Of a stretch of 64,000 nt of DNA, positions 8,701-16,958 are shown in pieces. This DNA is from Hyphomonadaceae bacterium UBA7672 (lineage in GTDB: Bacteria > Pseudomonadota > Alphaproteobacteria > Caulobacterales > Hyphomonadaceae): assembly GCA_002483135.1 (NCBI GenBank), contig DLHI01000002.1, positions 141,459 through 205,458 of the forward strand. Reading direction: 5' to 3'. Position 1 is the first letter of the stretch. Each line of letters begins with the position of its first letter. Position numbers and translations under genes: made by a program. Under the pieces are notes generated by a model. The model did no database searches and was not told the DNA's origin. It saw only the letters and a program-made list of their open reading frames with translations.

Positions 8701-10551
8701 ATGGCCATGCATCCCCACGCAAAATCCGCATCTGACGTCGACGGGCTCGAGACAGGCGACGCCGGCCTTGGACAGTCGCTGGGGCGGATCGGCGCGATCA
8801 TGGCGCGGCCGGAGCTGAAGCGGTGGCGGCTGGTGATGCTGTTGGCGCTGGTGCTGACGTTGGCGGCCAAGGTGTTCGCGGTCTATGCGCCAGTGTTCTT
8901 TGGCGACGCCATCAACCAGATGACCGGGCCCGACGCCGCGATGGCAGCGGTGATCCTGTTGCTGGGCTGGTGGACAGGCGCGCGTATTCTTTCGGCGAAC
9001 CTGCCTTATCTTCGCGATGCGCTGTTCGCGCCGGTGAGTCAGGAGGCGCAGCGGCTGGTGGCGGTCGAAGCGTATGGGCATGCGCAGGGACTGTCGCTGT
9101 CGTTTCACCAGACGCGGCGCACAGGGGCGCTGAACCGCGTGATCGACCGGGGCGTTGCGGCGTTGGACTACCTGATCCGGTTTCTCGCGTTCAACATCGG
9201 GCCGACGATCATCGAGCTGGCTCTGGCGGCGTTCGTGCTGACGACGCGTTATAGCTGGATCGCGGCGGTGATCGCGGTGGTGACGGTGGCGCTCTATGCG
9301 GTGTTCACGGCGCTGCTGACCAACTGGCGGACGGAGCAGCGGCGGAAGCTGAACGCGGCGGATACAGAGCTGCGTGCGCTGGCGGTGGACAGTCTCACCA
9401 ACTTCGAGACGGTGAAGGCATTTGCAGCGGAGGCGCGGGAGACGGAGCGCTATGACGCCGCCATGCGCGTCTACAACAGGAATATGGTGGAGGTGTCGCG
9501 CTCGCTGGCTCTGTTGAATGCGGGGCAGGACATCATCATGGCGCTGGGCCTCACGGGCGTGGCCGCGATCACGGCGGTGGCGACGTTCAACGGGCAGGTG
9601 CAGGCGGGCGACATGGCGGCAGTGGTGCTGATCATGAGCAATCTCTATCGGCCGCTGTCTGTGCTGGGCTGGGCGTTTCGCGAGATCAAGCAGGGGGCTG
9701 TCGATCTCGAGAAGCTGTACGGGCTCATGGGCATGAAGCCCGATGTGCAGGATGCGCCGGATGCGAGGCCGCTTGCGGTGAAGGGCGGCGAGGTGCGGTT
9801 CGAGAATGTGTCATTCACGCATGACGCACGGTCGGCGGGCATCGACGGGGTGAGCTTTGTCGTGCCGGCGGGAACGAAGCTGGCGGTCGTCGGGCCGTCA
9901 GGGTCGGGCAAGTCGACGCTGCTCAAGCTGCTGTTTCGGTTCTACGATACCAAGGCCGGGCGTGTGCTTGTGGACGGGCAGGATGTTCGGGGGCTGAAAC
10001 AGGAGAGCCTGCGCGATGCGATCGGGCTGGTGCCGCAGGATGTGGTGCTGTTCAACGCGTCGATGAAGGAGAACCTGCTCTATGGCCGGCCGAACGCGAG
10101 CGATGCGGAGTTGCGGGACGCTGCCGCGCGGGCCCAGTTGCTGGAGTTCATCGACAGGCTGCCGAAGGGCTGGGAGACGCGGGTGGGCGAGCGGGGTGTG
10201 AAGCTGTCGGGCGGGGAGCGGCAACGCGTGGGCATTGCGCGGGCGATCCTGAAGAACCCGGCTATCCTGGTGCTGGACGAGGCGACAAGTGCGCTCGATT
10301 CAGCAACCGAGCAGGAAGTTCAGGGCGCGCTGGACGAAGCCGCGAAGGGACGCACGACCCTGATGGTGGCGCACAGGCTTTCGACTGTGGCGGGCGCGGA
10401 CGAGATCATCGTGCTGAACGAGGGCAGGATCGTGGAGCGCGGGACGCATCGCGAGCTGCTGGATCGCGCGGGGCTCTATGCCGACCTGTGGAGCCGGCAG
10501 TCACGCGCGCATGATGAGGCGGATGCTGCGGTGAAGGAGCGGGTGGCTTAG
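8701..10551 (+). CDS. Atm1-type ABC exporter, fused membrane and ATPase domains
   Basis: A homodimeric inner-membrane ABC exporter of the Atm1/ABCB7/HMT1 group, which moves glutathione- or persulfide-linked sulfur or heavy-metal conjugates. The 616-residue protein has six membrane helices in the first 330 residues, the Atm1 feature FHQTRRTGALNRVIDRG, then an ATPase domain with Walker A GPSGSGKST, signature LSGGERQRVG, Walker B ILVLDEATSALD and the His switch VAHRLS. The ATG at 8701 is the best start; a GTG at 8656 would add 15 residues, and neither has a strong ribosome binding site. Nearby glutathione enzymes fit a glutathione-linked role, but this is inference. Confidence 0.92.
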   Translation: MAMHPHAKSASDVDGLETGDAGLGQSLGRIGAIMARPELKRWRLVMLLALVLTLAAKVFAVYAPVFFGDAINQMTGPDAAMAAVILLLGWWTGARILSANLPYLRDALFAPVSQEAQRLVAVEAYGHAQGLSLSFHQTRRTGALNRVIDRGVAALDYLIRFLAFNIGPTIIELALAAFVLTTRYSWIAAVIAVVTVALYAVFTALLTNWRTEQRRKLNAADTELRALAVDSLTNFETVKAFAAEARETERYDAAMRVYNRNMVEVSRSLALLNAGQDIIMALGLTGVAAITAVATFNGQVQAGDMAAVVLIMSNLYRPLSVLGWAFREIKQGAVDLEKLYGLMGMKPDVQDAPDARPLAVKGGEVRFENVSFTHDARSAGIDGVSFVVPAGTKLAVVGPSGSGKSTLLKLLFRFYDTKAGRVLVDGQDVRGLKQESLRDAIGLVPQDVVLFNASMKENLLYGRPNASDAELRDAAARAQLLEFIDRLPKGWETRVGERGVKLSGGERQRVGIARAILKNPAILVLDEATSALDSATEQEVQGALDEAAKGRTTLMVAHRLSTVAGADEIIVLNEGRIVERGTHRELLDRAGLYADLWSRQSRAHDEADAAVKERVA

Positions 10552-10967
10552 TTCGCGATCCACTTCGTCCCCGTCGGCGCCATACCCGCCTCCTGGTAGA
10601 TGACGTCGCCTCTGCCGATGGCGTAGTGCGGATCGTTGGCCTTGGCGAGGAAGGTGGCGCCTGTTGGGTAGGCTTTTGTGGCGGTGGGATCGGCGGTTGT
10701 GCCGAAGCCGTAATGGAGCGTGCCGGAGAGGACGGTGATCATGCGGTCGTCCGGGTGGCTGTGCGGGGGCATTAGGCCACCGTCCTTCAGGTGGACGCGG
10801 ATGGTGTAGAGGCCGGGCTGGGCGGGTGAGCCGATCAGGAAGGCGGCGTCCATGTTCGTTGCGTTGCCGACGGGCCCGTAGTCGGCGCCAGTCAGCCAGT
10901 GATCGTGCGTGGCGGGCGCGGTTGCGCATCCGGCAACGAGCAGGGCGGCGGCGAAGATAGCGCGCAT
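10548..10967 (-). CDS. Cupin-domain lipoprotein
   Basis: A small secreted protein of 139 residues with a lipoprotein signal (MRAIFAAALLVAGC, Cys14) and a cupin fold. The metal-binding pattern is visible: PHSHPDDRMITVLSG provides two His and is followed by a second motif around FLAKANDPHYAIG. Cupins of this size bind a metal and may be oxygenases, isomerases or simple ligand binders, and the substrate is unknown. The start at 10967 has GGGAG nearby. Its stop overlaps the stop of the convergent ABC exporter gene. Confidence 0.82.
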   Translation of the reverse strand: MRAIFAAALLVAGCATAPATHDHWLTGADYGPVGNATNMDAAFLIGSPAQPGLYTIRVHLKDGGLMPPHSHPDDRMITVLSGTLHYGFGTTADPTATKAYPTGATFLAKANDPHYAIGRGDVIYQEAGMAPTGTKWIAN

Positions 10968-11138
10968 GTGATCTCCCGTTTTGGGTGAAGCTAGCTTGTG
11001 GCGGGGCATGTGTCAGTTCTTCTGCGCGGACAGAACAGCCTGCCTTACGGGCAGGGGCATGAAGACGCAGGATTTTGTCTTGTGTCGCGGCGATGCGGAC
11101 CGCACATTTTGCGGAACGACTTATCAGGGAACTACCGC

Positions 11139-12011
11139 ATGAGCGCCGACGCCTACACCCCGCCGAAGGTCTGGTCCTGGAACAAGGATGCGGTGAACCG
11201 CTTCTCGAACATCAACCGGCCGATCGCAGGGCCGACGCATGAGAAGACGCTGCAGGTCGGCAAGCATCCGATCCAGCTTTACTCGCTTGGTACGCCGAAC
11301 GGCGTGAAGGTTACGGTGATGCTCGAGGAGTTGCTGGCGCTGGGCCATGCTGGCGCCGAGTACGATGCGTGGTTGATCAACATCAACAAAGGCGATCAGT
11401 TTTCGAGCGGGTATGTGGAAATCAACCCGAACTCGAAGATCCCCGTGATGGTCGATCATGGCGAGCCCAAGCCGGTGCGCGTGTTCGAGTCCGGATCGAT
11501 CCTGCTTTATCTCGCGGAGAAGTTCGATGCGTTTGTGCCGAAGGATCGGGCGGGGCGGACGGAGACGTTGAACTGGCTGTTCTGGCAAATGGGCGCTGCG
11601 CCTTTCCTCGGCGGCGGGTTTGGGCACTTCTACGCGTACGCGCCGGAGAAGTGGCAGTATCCGATCGACCGCTATGCGATGGAAGTGAAGCGGCAGCTTG
11701 ATGTGCTGGATCGCCGCCTGGCCGAGAGCGAGTATCTGGCGGGCGATGTCTACACGATTGCGGATATGGCGAACTGGCCCTGGTATGGCGCGATGGTGAA
11801 GGGCGTGCTGTACGACGCGGGCGAGTTCCTGGCCGTGCACGAATACAAGAACGTGCTGCGCTGGACCGACAAGATCGCCGAGCGTTCTGCCGTGAAGCGC
11901 GGGCGCATCGTCAACCGGACGTGGGGCGCGCCGGCGAGCCAGCTGCACGAACGCCACGACGCCAGCGATTTTGACCTGAAGACGCAGGACAAGGTTGAGA
12001 AGGCCGACTAG
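11139..12011 (+). CDS. yghU: YghU-like glutathione S-transferase / disulfide-bond oxidoreductase
   Basis: Nu-class GST that binds two glutathiones and reduces disulfides or organic hydroperoxides. The 290-residue protein matches E. coli YghU in length and in the N-terminal extension before the thioredoxin-like domain (KVWSWNKDAVNRFSNINRPIAGPTHEK), the GSH-site region LGTPNGVKVTVMLEEL and NPNSKIPVM, the acidic FESGSILLYLAEK, and the helical C-terminal domain. The ATG at 11139 gives the family N-terminus; a longer in-frame extension is rejected. It is probably a stress-defence enzyme, in keeping with the peroxidases downstream. Confidence 0.92.
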   Translation: MSADAYTPPKVWSWNKDAVNRFSNINRPIAGPTHEKTLQVGKHPIQLYSLGTPNGVKVTVMLEELLALGHAGAEYDAWLININKGDQFSSGYVEINPNSKIPVMVDHGEPKPVRVFESGSILLYLAEKFDAFVPKDRAGRTETLNWLFWQMGAAPFLGGGFGHFYAYAPEKWQYPIDRYAMEVKRQLDVLDRRLAESEYLAGDVYTIADMANWPWYGAMVKGVLYDAGEFLAVHEYKNVLRWTDKIAERSAVKRGRIVNRTWGAPASQLHERHDASDFDLKTQDKVEKAD

Positions 12012-12098
12012 GCCAACTGCGCTTCGATTTGACCCGGCCCCCTGAAAGATGCCAGCACTTGGCTTGAGCAGGACTCATGGTCGTTGGGGGCGCACGCG

Positions 12099-12494
12099 AT
12101 GATGAAGAAGGGCGCACCGGTCGCGGCCGATCCGGGTGCTTATGTGCGCGCGCTGCGTGGGTGGCGGAAGGATGTGGTGGCGACCCTGCGCGAGGCCGTG
12201 ACGGGGGCTGCCGACTTCGAGGAAGTCATCAAGTGGGGTCACATCGTCTATCTCAGCAACGGGCCTGCGCTGCTGATCCGTGCGGAGGACGAGCGTGTGC
12301 TGTTCGGGTTCTGGCGGGGCAAGCGGTTGCGTGAGATCGAGCCGAAGCTGAAGGCGAGTGGTAAGTATGAGCTGGCGAACCAGGTGTTCGTGAGGGGCGA
12401 TGAGGTGGACAGGGTTATTGCCGCAAAGCTCGCGAAGGCGGCGGCTGCGCTGAACAGGAAGCTGGGCAATCCGCAGGCCGATGCGAAACGCTGA
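12099..12494 (+). CDS. DUF1801 domain protein
   Basis: A 131-residue protein with the DUF1801 fold, recognised from the early LRGWRKDVVATLREAV, the central FEEVIKWGHIVYLSNGPALLIRA and LREIEPKLKASGKYELANQVF. Proteins of this family are related to YdhG-like iron-chaperone-fold proteins, but no biochemical role is established. The start is uncertain: ATG at 12099 or 12102, or TTG at 12084, all with a G-rich stretch upstream. It lies head-to-tail with the GST and acyltransferase genes. Confidence 0.82.
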   Translation: MMKKGAPVAADPGAYVRALRGWRKDVVATLREAVTGAADFEEVIKWGHIVYLSNGPALLIRAEDERVLFGFWRGKRLREIEPKLKASGKYELANQVFVRGDEVDRVIAAKLAKAAAALNRKLGNPQADAKR

Positions 12495-12506
12495 GGACGA
12501 TCAAGC

Positions 12507-13283
12507 ATGCGCGCATTCCTTTTCACGGTCGGCTTCTGGTGGGTGTCGATCCTCTACGTCTTCATGGCGGCAATCCTCGCGCTTGTGCCCGGGCGAAAGG
12601 GCGTGCGCTGGGCGGTGAAGCGCTATTCGAAGCGGATGGTGCAGCTGATGAAGCTGATCGGCATCCAGCCAGAGGTAAGAGGCAAGGAGCGCCTGCCGCC
12701 GCCGCCCTTCATCGTCGCGCCCAAGCATTCGAGCTATGGCGACGGCTTTCTTATGTACATCCAGTTCGACGACGTGGCGTTCGTGACGGGTGACCATCTC
12801 GAGCGGTTCCCGCTGGTGCCGAAGGTGCTGGAGAAGCTGGGCGCGATTGTGATCGACAATTGCGGCGGTCCGGAAGCGCGCAAGGATCTGGCGGCGAGCT
12901 TTGCGAAGGCGGCCGAGGACAAGCGCATCGTGCTGATCTATCCCGAGGGCCACCTCACCAAGGTGGGCGAGCACAAGCGCATCCGAGCGGGCGTCTGGCA
13001 CATGCAGGAGGCCTCGAAATGGCCGGTGGTGCCGGTGGCGACCAACCTTGGCTTGCGTTGGCAGGAGCAGGACTACGCGAAATATCCGGGGCCGGCGGTG
13101 ATCGAGTTTCTCGATCCAATTCCGCCGGGTCTGGGCAAGGATGAAATGGTGAAACTGCTCGGCGAGGCGATCCACACGCACACCGACAGGCTGATCGAGG
13201 AAGGCCGCGCGTGGGACAGGGCGAACGGGGTGACGCGTCCGAATTCGCCGGTGAAGGTTGGCAAAGGCGAGGCGGCCACCTAG
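12507..13283 (+). CDS. 1-acyl-sn-glycerol-3-phosphate acyltransferase (PlsC family)
   Basis: Transfers an acyl group to lysophosphatidic acid or a related lysolipid at the inner membrane. The 258-residue protein has an N-terminal membrane helix (about residues 3-28), the catalytic HSSYGD motif (the H-x4-D box), FPLVPKVLEKLGAIVID, and the PEGHLTK substrate-binding motif in place of the more usual PEGTRS. Typical length for PlsC. It begins 12 bases after the DUF1801 gene. A second family member usually exists elsewhere, so the exact substrate is open. Confidence 0.9.
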   Translation: MRAFLFTVGFWWVSILYVFMAAILALVPGRKGVRWAVKRYSKRMVQLMKLIGIQPEVRGKERLPPPPFIVAPKHSSYGDGFLMYIQFDDVAFVTGDHLERFPLVPKVLEKLGAIVIDNCGGPEARKDLAASFAKAAEDKRIVLIYPEGHLTKVGEHKRIRAGVWHMQEASKWPVVPVATNLGLRWQEQDYAKYPGPAVIEFLDPIPPGLGKDEMVKLLGEAIHTHTDRLIEEGRAWDRANGVTRPNSPVKVGKGEAAT

Positions 13284-13309
13284 CTTGTCCTCAAGGCAGA
13301 GGATGAGTC

Positions 13310-13537
13310 ATGGCCCGTAAGGCGCAGCGCGATGTTGAGAAAACCTACACGCGCGCTCAGTTCGTCGCCAAGCTAAGGCGGTTTGCTGACGCCATCGAGA
13401 GTGGCGAGCCGTTCGTGATCCAGATTTCGGGCGAACGCATTCATGTGCCGACGCGAGCGGCGTTCAACATAGAACACGAGCGCGGCGGCAGCGAAAACGA
13501 GATAGAGTTTCAGCTTAAGTGGAAGGCGGAGTCATGA
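13310..13537 (+). CDS. Amphi-Trp domain protein
   Basis: A 75-residue protein matching the short amphi-Trp domain: an N-terminal helix (YTRAQFVAKLRRFADAIESG) followed by a two-strand segment and a final EIEFQLKWK. The family name refers to the amphipathic strand ending in a Trp; its role is not known. GAGGATGAG precedes the ATG. Its TGA overlaps the ATG of the following glutathione peroxidase as ATGA, implying coupled translation and perhaps related function. Confidence 0.85.
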   Translation: MARKAQRDVEKTYTRAQFVAKLRRFADAIESGEPFVIQISGERIHVPTRAAFNIEHERGGSENEIEFQLKWKAES

Positions 13538-14016
13538 CCACAGCGCACGATTTCAGTTTCACGACGATCGACGGCAAGCCGCTGCCATTGAGTCAGTTCA
13601 AGGGCGGGCCGGTGCTGATCGTGAATGTCGCCTCGAAGTGCGGGCTGACGCCGCAATATGAGGGGCTGGTGCAGCTCTATCATGACAAGCAGGCGGACGG
13701 GCTTGTGGTGCTGGGCGTGCCATCGAACCAGTTCATGGGGCAGGAGCCCGGCACGAACGAAGAAATCCAGACCTTCTGTTCGATGACATTTGGGGTGGAT
13801 TTTCCATTGACCGAGAAGGTCGATGTGAAGGGCGAGGGCGCCCATCCGTTCTACAAGTGGATGCTGGGTGAGCTTGGGCAGCCTGCCGAGCCCATCTGGA
13901 ATTTTCACAAGCTGCTGATCGGCAAGGATGGGAAGGCGCTCAAGGCGTTCGATCCGCGCACCGAGCCACTGGCGCCGGAGATCATCAGCGCAATAGATGC
14001 GGCGGTAACGGCATGA
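13534..14016 (+). CDS. Glutathione peroxidase family protein (first of tandem pair)
   Basis: Thiol peroxidase reducing hydrogen or lipid peroxides with thioredoxin or glutathione. The 160-residue protein has the peroxidatic Cys in VNVASKCGLTPQY, the Gln of PSNQFMGQEPG, and the Trp/Asn of WNFHKLLIGKDG. The start at 13534 lies within the stop of the upstream gene (ATGA); a GTG-like extension to 13519 is not favoured. No second cysteine is present in the LxxC helix position, since the corresponding segment reads NEEIQTFCSM, where a Cys is seen near residue 86. Which electron donor is used is uncertain. Confidence 0.93.
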   Translation: MTTAHDFSFTTIDGKPLPLSQFKGGPVLIVNVASKCGLTPQYEGLVQLYHDKQADGLVVLGVPSNQFMGQEPGTNEEIQTFCSMTFGVDFPLTEKVDVKGEGAHPFYKWMLGELGQPAEPIWNFHKLLIGKDGKALKAFDPRTEPLAPEIISAIDAAVTA

Positions 14017-14489
14017 CAACCGCATACGATTTCGAGTTCGTCGGCATCAACGGATCGCCGCTGCCGTTGAAGCAGTTCGAGGGTCGGGCGTTGATGGTGG
14101 TGAATGTGGCATCGCGATGCGGGTTCACGCCGCAATATACGGGATTGCAACAGCTGTATCAGGAGTATCAGGGGCGGGGACTCACCGTGATCGGTGTGCC
14201 GTGCAACCAGTTTCTCTGGCAGGAGCCAGCGAAAGAAACCGAGATCGCAGCGTTCTGCGAAGTGACCTATCACATCACCTTCCCCATGACGGAGAAGACG
14301 TCTGTAAAAGGCGGCAGTGCGCATCCGTTCTACAAGTGGATGCGCGCGAGTCTGGGAAAGGCGGCGCATCCGGCGTGGAATTTCCATAAGCTGCTGGCCG
14401 ACAGGAATGGCGCGCCTGTGGCGGCGTTCCGGTCGAAAGTGGCGCCTGACAGCGCCGAGATACGCCAGGCAATCGAGCGTATACTTTAA
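14013..14489 (+). CDS. Glutathione peroxidase family protein (second of tandem pair)
   Basis: A 158-residue paralogue of the preceding gene, joined to it by an ATGA overlap at 14013-14016. It keeps the peroxidatic Cys (VNVASRCGFTPQY), Gln (PCNQFLWQEP, with an extra Cys) and the WNFHKLLADRNG motif. The pair share the same layout but differ clearly through their length, which indicates an old duplication with possible specialisation. Likely function is peroxide reduction in the cytoplasm. Confidence 0.93.
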   Translation: MTTAYDFEFVGINGSPLPLKQFEGRALMVVNVASRCGFTPQYTGLQQLYQEYQGRGLTVIGVPCNQFLWQEPAKETEIAAFCEVTYHITFPMTEKTSVKGGSAHPFYKWMRASLGKAAHPAWNFHKLLADRNGAPVAAFRSKVAPDSAEIRQAIERIL

Positions 14490-14792
14490 CGGGAAATCCC
14501 CGATGCATTGCGGCAACAGTACCGGGCCGTAGCGTTTTCCCGGTGGCTCGTTGCGTAAACTCAATGAGTGTCGGTGGCTCGAGTTGGCGCATCAAGTTTA
14601 CCGCTCATATGCCTGAGACGATTCCGTTTTTCCCCGCATGCGACGCGAGCGGGAAGTCTTGCCGACCTTAACGGATTGAGGCGCCAAAAAGGCAGGCGCC
14701 GCTGTGACGTTTCTGCGACAGACGAATCCCTCCGCACACTGATAGAGCCCCTGCCGCGGACAATAAGTCCGCTCCTATCGACAGGGTATAAA
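14490..14792. other. 303-base intergenic stretch before the outer-membrane protein gene
   Basis: No gene is seen on either strand. The stretch holds the 5' leader of the barrel protein gene at 14793. Some short palindromes (around GGCGCC at 14681 and 14695) are visible, but I could not assign a promoter or RNA gene with confidence. Confidence 0.4.
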
Positions 14793-15521
14793 ATGAAAAA
14801 ATATGTCGTGACCGCCTCTCTCCTGGCGGGACTCTCCATGGTCTCCGGCGCTGCCTTCGCGCAGACGTCGGGAAGCGTTGGCCTGAACGTCACCAAGGTC
14901 GACACCGATTTCGGCGATGCCGATGCTTACGGCGTCGACGGCGAAGTCATCATCCCGATGGGCGGCGAATGGTCGGCCATCATCGAAGGCGCGTACATCG
15001 ACGCCGACGGCGGTGGTGATGCGGTGACCGCAACCGGCCACATGATTAACCGCAGCGGCAACACTGCCTGGGGCGGCTTTGTGGGCGTGGCGGACGACGA
15101 CAGCTCGACGGCGTTCCTGATCGGCGGTGAATACGCCATGTTCTTCGACACGACGACGCTGGCGTTCAACGTGAACTACGGCACGGATGACGACAGCGAC
15201 GTGGACGCCTATGGCGTCAACGGCGCCTATCGCATCTTTGCGTCGGACAACCTCCGTTTCGACATCGGCGCCAGCCTCGGCCGCGCTGAATCGGGCGGCG
15301 TTGATGCCGATGCCTGGAGCCTCGGCGCTGGCGTTGAGTATCGCTTCGACAACTCGCCCTTCTCGATCGGCGCTGCGTATTCGCGCCTCGACAGCGACTT
15401 CGCCGAAGCCGACGTGTTCGGTCTGACCTTCCGCTACAACTTCGGCGACACGACGCTGAAGCAGGCGGACCGCGCCGGCGCCACCTTCACGGGTCTCGGC
15501 TCTGCGCTGCAAGGCTTCTAA
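14793..15521 (+). CDS. Outer-membrane beta-barrel protein (opacity/porin-like)
   Basis: A 242-residue exported protein. A Sec signal peptide is clear (MKKYVVTASLLAGLSMVSGAAFA, cleavage before QTSG). The mature part alternates short amphipathic strands with acidic loops (DADAYGVDGE, DDDSDVDAYGVNG), typical of an eight-strand barrel, and the final residue is Phe as preferred by the BAM machinery. An A-rich start region precedes the ATG at 14793; the in-frame extension to 14568 reads as Arg/Leu-rich non-coding sequence. Ligand or pore function is unknown. A terminator follows at 15578. Confidence 0.85.
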   Translation: MKKYVVTASLLAGLSMVSGAAFAQTSGSVGLNVTKVDTDFGDADAYGVDGEVIIPMGGEWSAIIEGAYIDADGGGDAVTATGHMINRSGNTAWGGFVGVADDDSSTAFLIGGEYAMFFDTTTLAFNVNYGTDDDSDVDAYGVNGAYRIFASDNLRFDIGASLGRAESGGVDADAWSLGAGVEYRFDNSPFSIGAAYSRLDSDFAEADVFGLTFRYNFGDTTLKQADRAGATFTGLGSALQGF

Positions 15522-15577
15522 GCGAAGCCTGTTGGACTGACGGGATGAAGCCGCCTCCTCGGGCGGCGAGAAGACAG

Positions 15578-15607
15578 CGGGGCGGTTCTTCGTGGCCGCC
15601 CCGTTTT
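15578..15607 (+). terminator. Intrinsic terminator after the barrel protein gene
   Basis: An 8-bp GC stem (15578-15585 with 15596-15603) with a 10-base loop, followed by TTTT at 15604-15607. A smaller GCCGCC/GGCGGC hairpin lies just upstream at 15550-15567. Confidence 0.8.
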
Positions 15608-15617
15608 CGCTTCCGGA

Positions 15618-15830
15618 TCACACGTCCGGGCTTTCGCGGGGGGCGTCCTTGGCGTGGATCCAGCGGATCAGCGGGCGCAGGGGCAGGACCCAGGCCAGGC
15701 CGACAATCGGGAAATACAGCAGCTTCCAGGCCCAGTGTTCGCCCGCGATGCGATCGCCCACCACGGCGGCCACGGCGATATAGGCGACCATCCAGGCCAC
15801 CAGAACCAGCGATCCGACGAGCTTGCGCAT
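15618..15830 (-). CDS. DUF2842 small membrane protein
   Basis: A 70-residue membrane protein starting MRKLVGSLVLVAWMVAYIAVAAVVG, followed by a second hydrophobic segment (WKLLYFPIVGLAWVLPLRPLIRWI) and a charged tail. This pattern matches DUF2842, an alphaproteobacterial family of unknown role. The ATG at 15830 has AGGA about nine bases upstream and gives the family N-terminus; a start at 15890 would add a poor extension. It is divergent from the heme A synthase gene, so a link to cytochrome oxidase assembly is possible but unproven. Confidence 0.85.
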   Translation of the reverse strand: MRKLVGSLVLVAWMVAYIAVAAVVGDRIAGEHWAWKLLYFPIVGLAWVLPLRPLIRWIHAKDAPRESPDV

Positions 15831-15908
15831 CGTTGACGTCCTAAGTGGGCTCCGGGTGCGGCTTTCCTTCCGCTGGCCTTCCGTTGTCACAGGCGGGATA
15901 AGGACGCA

Positions 15909-16958
15909 ATGAGCGAGGCTGTCGCGATATCAGGTTCCGCAAGCCCCATGGCCCCGGCAAGGGGTGTCGGGATGGTGCGGGCGTGGCTGCTGGTTATCGC
16001 CGGGATGGTCTATCTGATGATCCTGGTCGGCGGGGCGACGCGTCTGACCGATAGCGGCCTGTCGATGACCGACTGGGACCCGCTGCACCCCTTCCCCCCG
16101 ATGAGCGAGGCGGAATGGGTGGAGGAGTTCACCAACTATCGCGCGCAGACCCTGCAGGCGCAGGTGGTGAACCCGGACATGACCCTTGAAGGCTTCAAGG
16201 GTATTTTCTGGTGGGAGTGGGGGCATCGCCAGCTTGGCCGCGTGATTGGCGTGGTCTTCCTGATCCCTTTCCTGTTCTTCTGGCTAACGGGGCGGACGAC
16301 GCGGAAGTTGATGCCGCATCTGATGGGTCTGTTCGCGCTGGGCGGGCTTCAGGCCTTCATCGGGTGGTGGATGGTGTCGTCGGGCGTGGGCGACACGGAG
16401 CTGGTCTCGGTTGCGCCTTACAGGCTGATGACTCATTTCGGGTTGGCGTTGTTGATCATCGCCTACTGCTTCTGGCTGTGGCTGGAGCTGGGCGCGACGC
16501 GGCGCGGGATGGCGACGCAGGCCAAGCCATGGGCGAATGCGATCATCTGCGTGACTGGCGTGCAGATGCTGCTCGGCGCGCTGGTGGCGGGGCTGGATGC
16601 CGGGCGCGGCTTCACGGACTGGCCGCTGATGTCAGGCGAGGTGATCCCTTCGACGATGTGGATGTTCGATCCGTTCTGGCGCAACTTCTTTGAGAACCCG
16701 GCGACGACGCAGTTCCTGCACCGGTTGACGGCGTATGGATTGCTGGGCGTGGCATTGTGGTGCGCATGGAGGTTCAGGTCGCAACACTGGAGCCTGTTCG
16801 GGCTGTTTGCGGGGTTGGCGGGGATGCAGGCTGTGTTGGGCATCGCGACGCTGATGCGGGCGGCGCCGCTCGACATGTCGCTGACGCACCAGGGGCTGGG
16901 CGTGATCCTGGTGCTCGCGGCGACGCGGCTGGTATGGACGTCGCGGGCCGCGAGCTAG
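15909..16958 (+). CDS. ctaA: Heme A synthase (COX15/CtaA)
   Basis: Oxidises the C8 methyl of heme O to a formyl group to make heme A for aa3-type cytochrome oxidase; inner membrane. The 349-residue protein has eight membrane helices, the GGATRLTDSGLSMTDWDPL motif, and conserved His in WEWGHRQLGR, THFGLAL, HRLTAYG and THQGLG. AAGGACG precedes the ATG. This is the alphaproteobacterial type-2 (long) CtaA. Its stop overlaps that of the convergent acyl-CoA synthetase. Confidence 0.95.
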   Translation: MSEAVAISGSASPMAPARGVGMVRAWLLVIAGMVYLMILVGGATRLTDSGLSMTDWDPLHPFPPMSEAEWVEEFTNYRAQTLQAQVVNPDMTLEGFKGIFWWEWGHRQLGRVIGVVFLIPFLFFWLTGRTTRKLMPHLMGLFALGGLQAFIGWWMVSSGVGDTELVSVAPYRLMTHFGLALLIIAYCFWLWLELGATRRGMATQAKPWANAIICVTGVQMLLGALVAGLDAGRGFTDWPLMSGEVIPSTMWMFDPFWRNFFENPATTQFLHRLTAYGLLGVALWCAWRFRSQHWSLFGLFAGLAGMQAVLGIATLMRAAPLDMSLTHQGLGVILVLAATRLVWTSRAAS

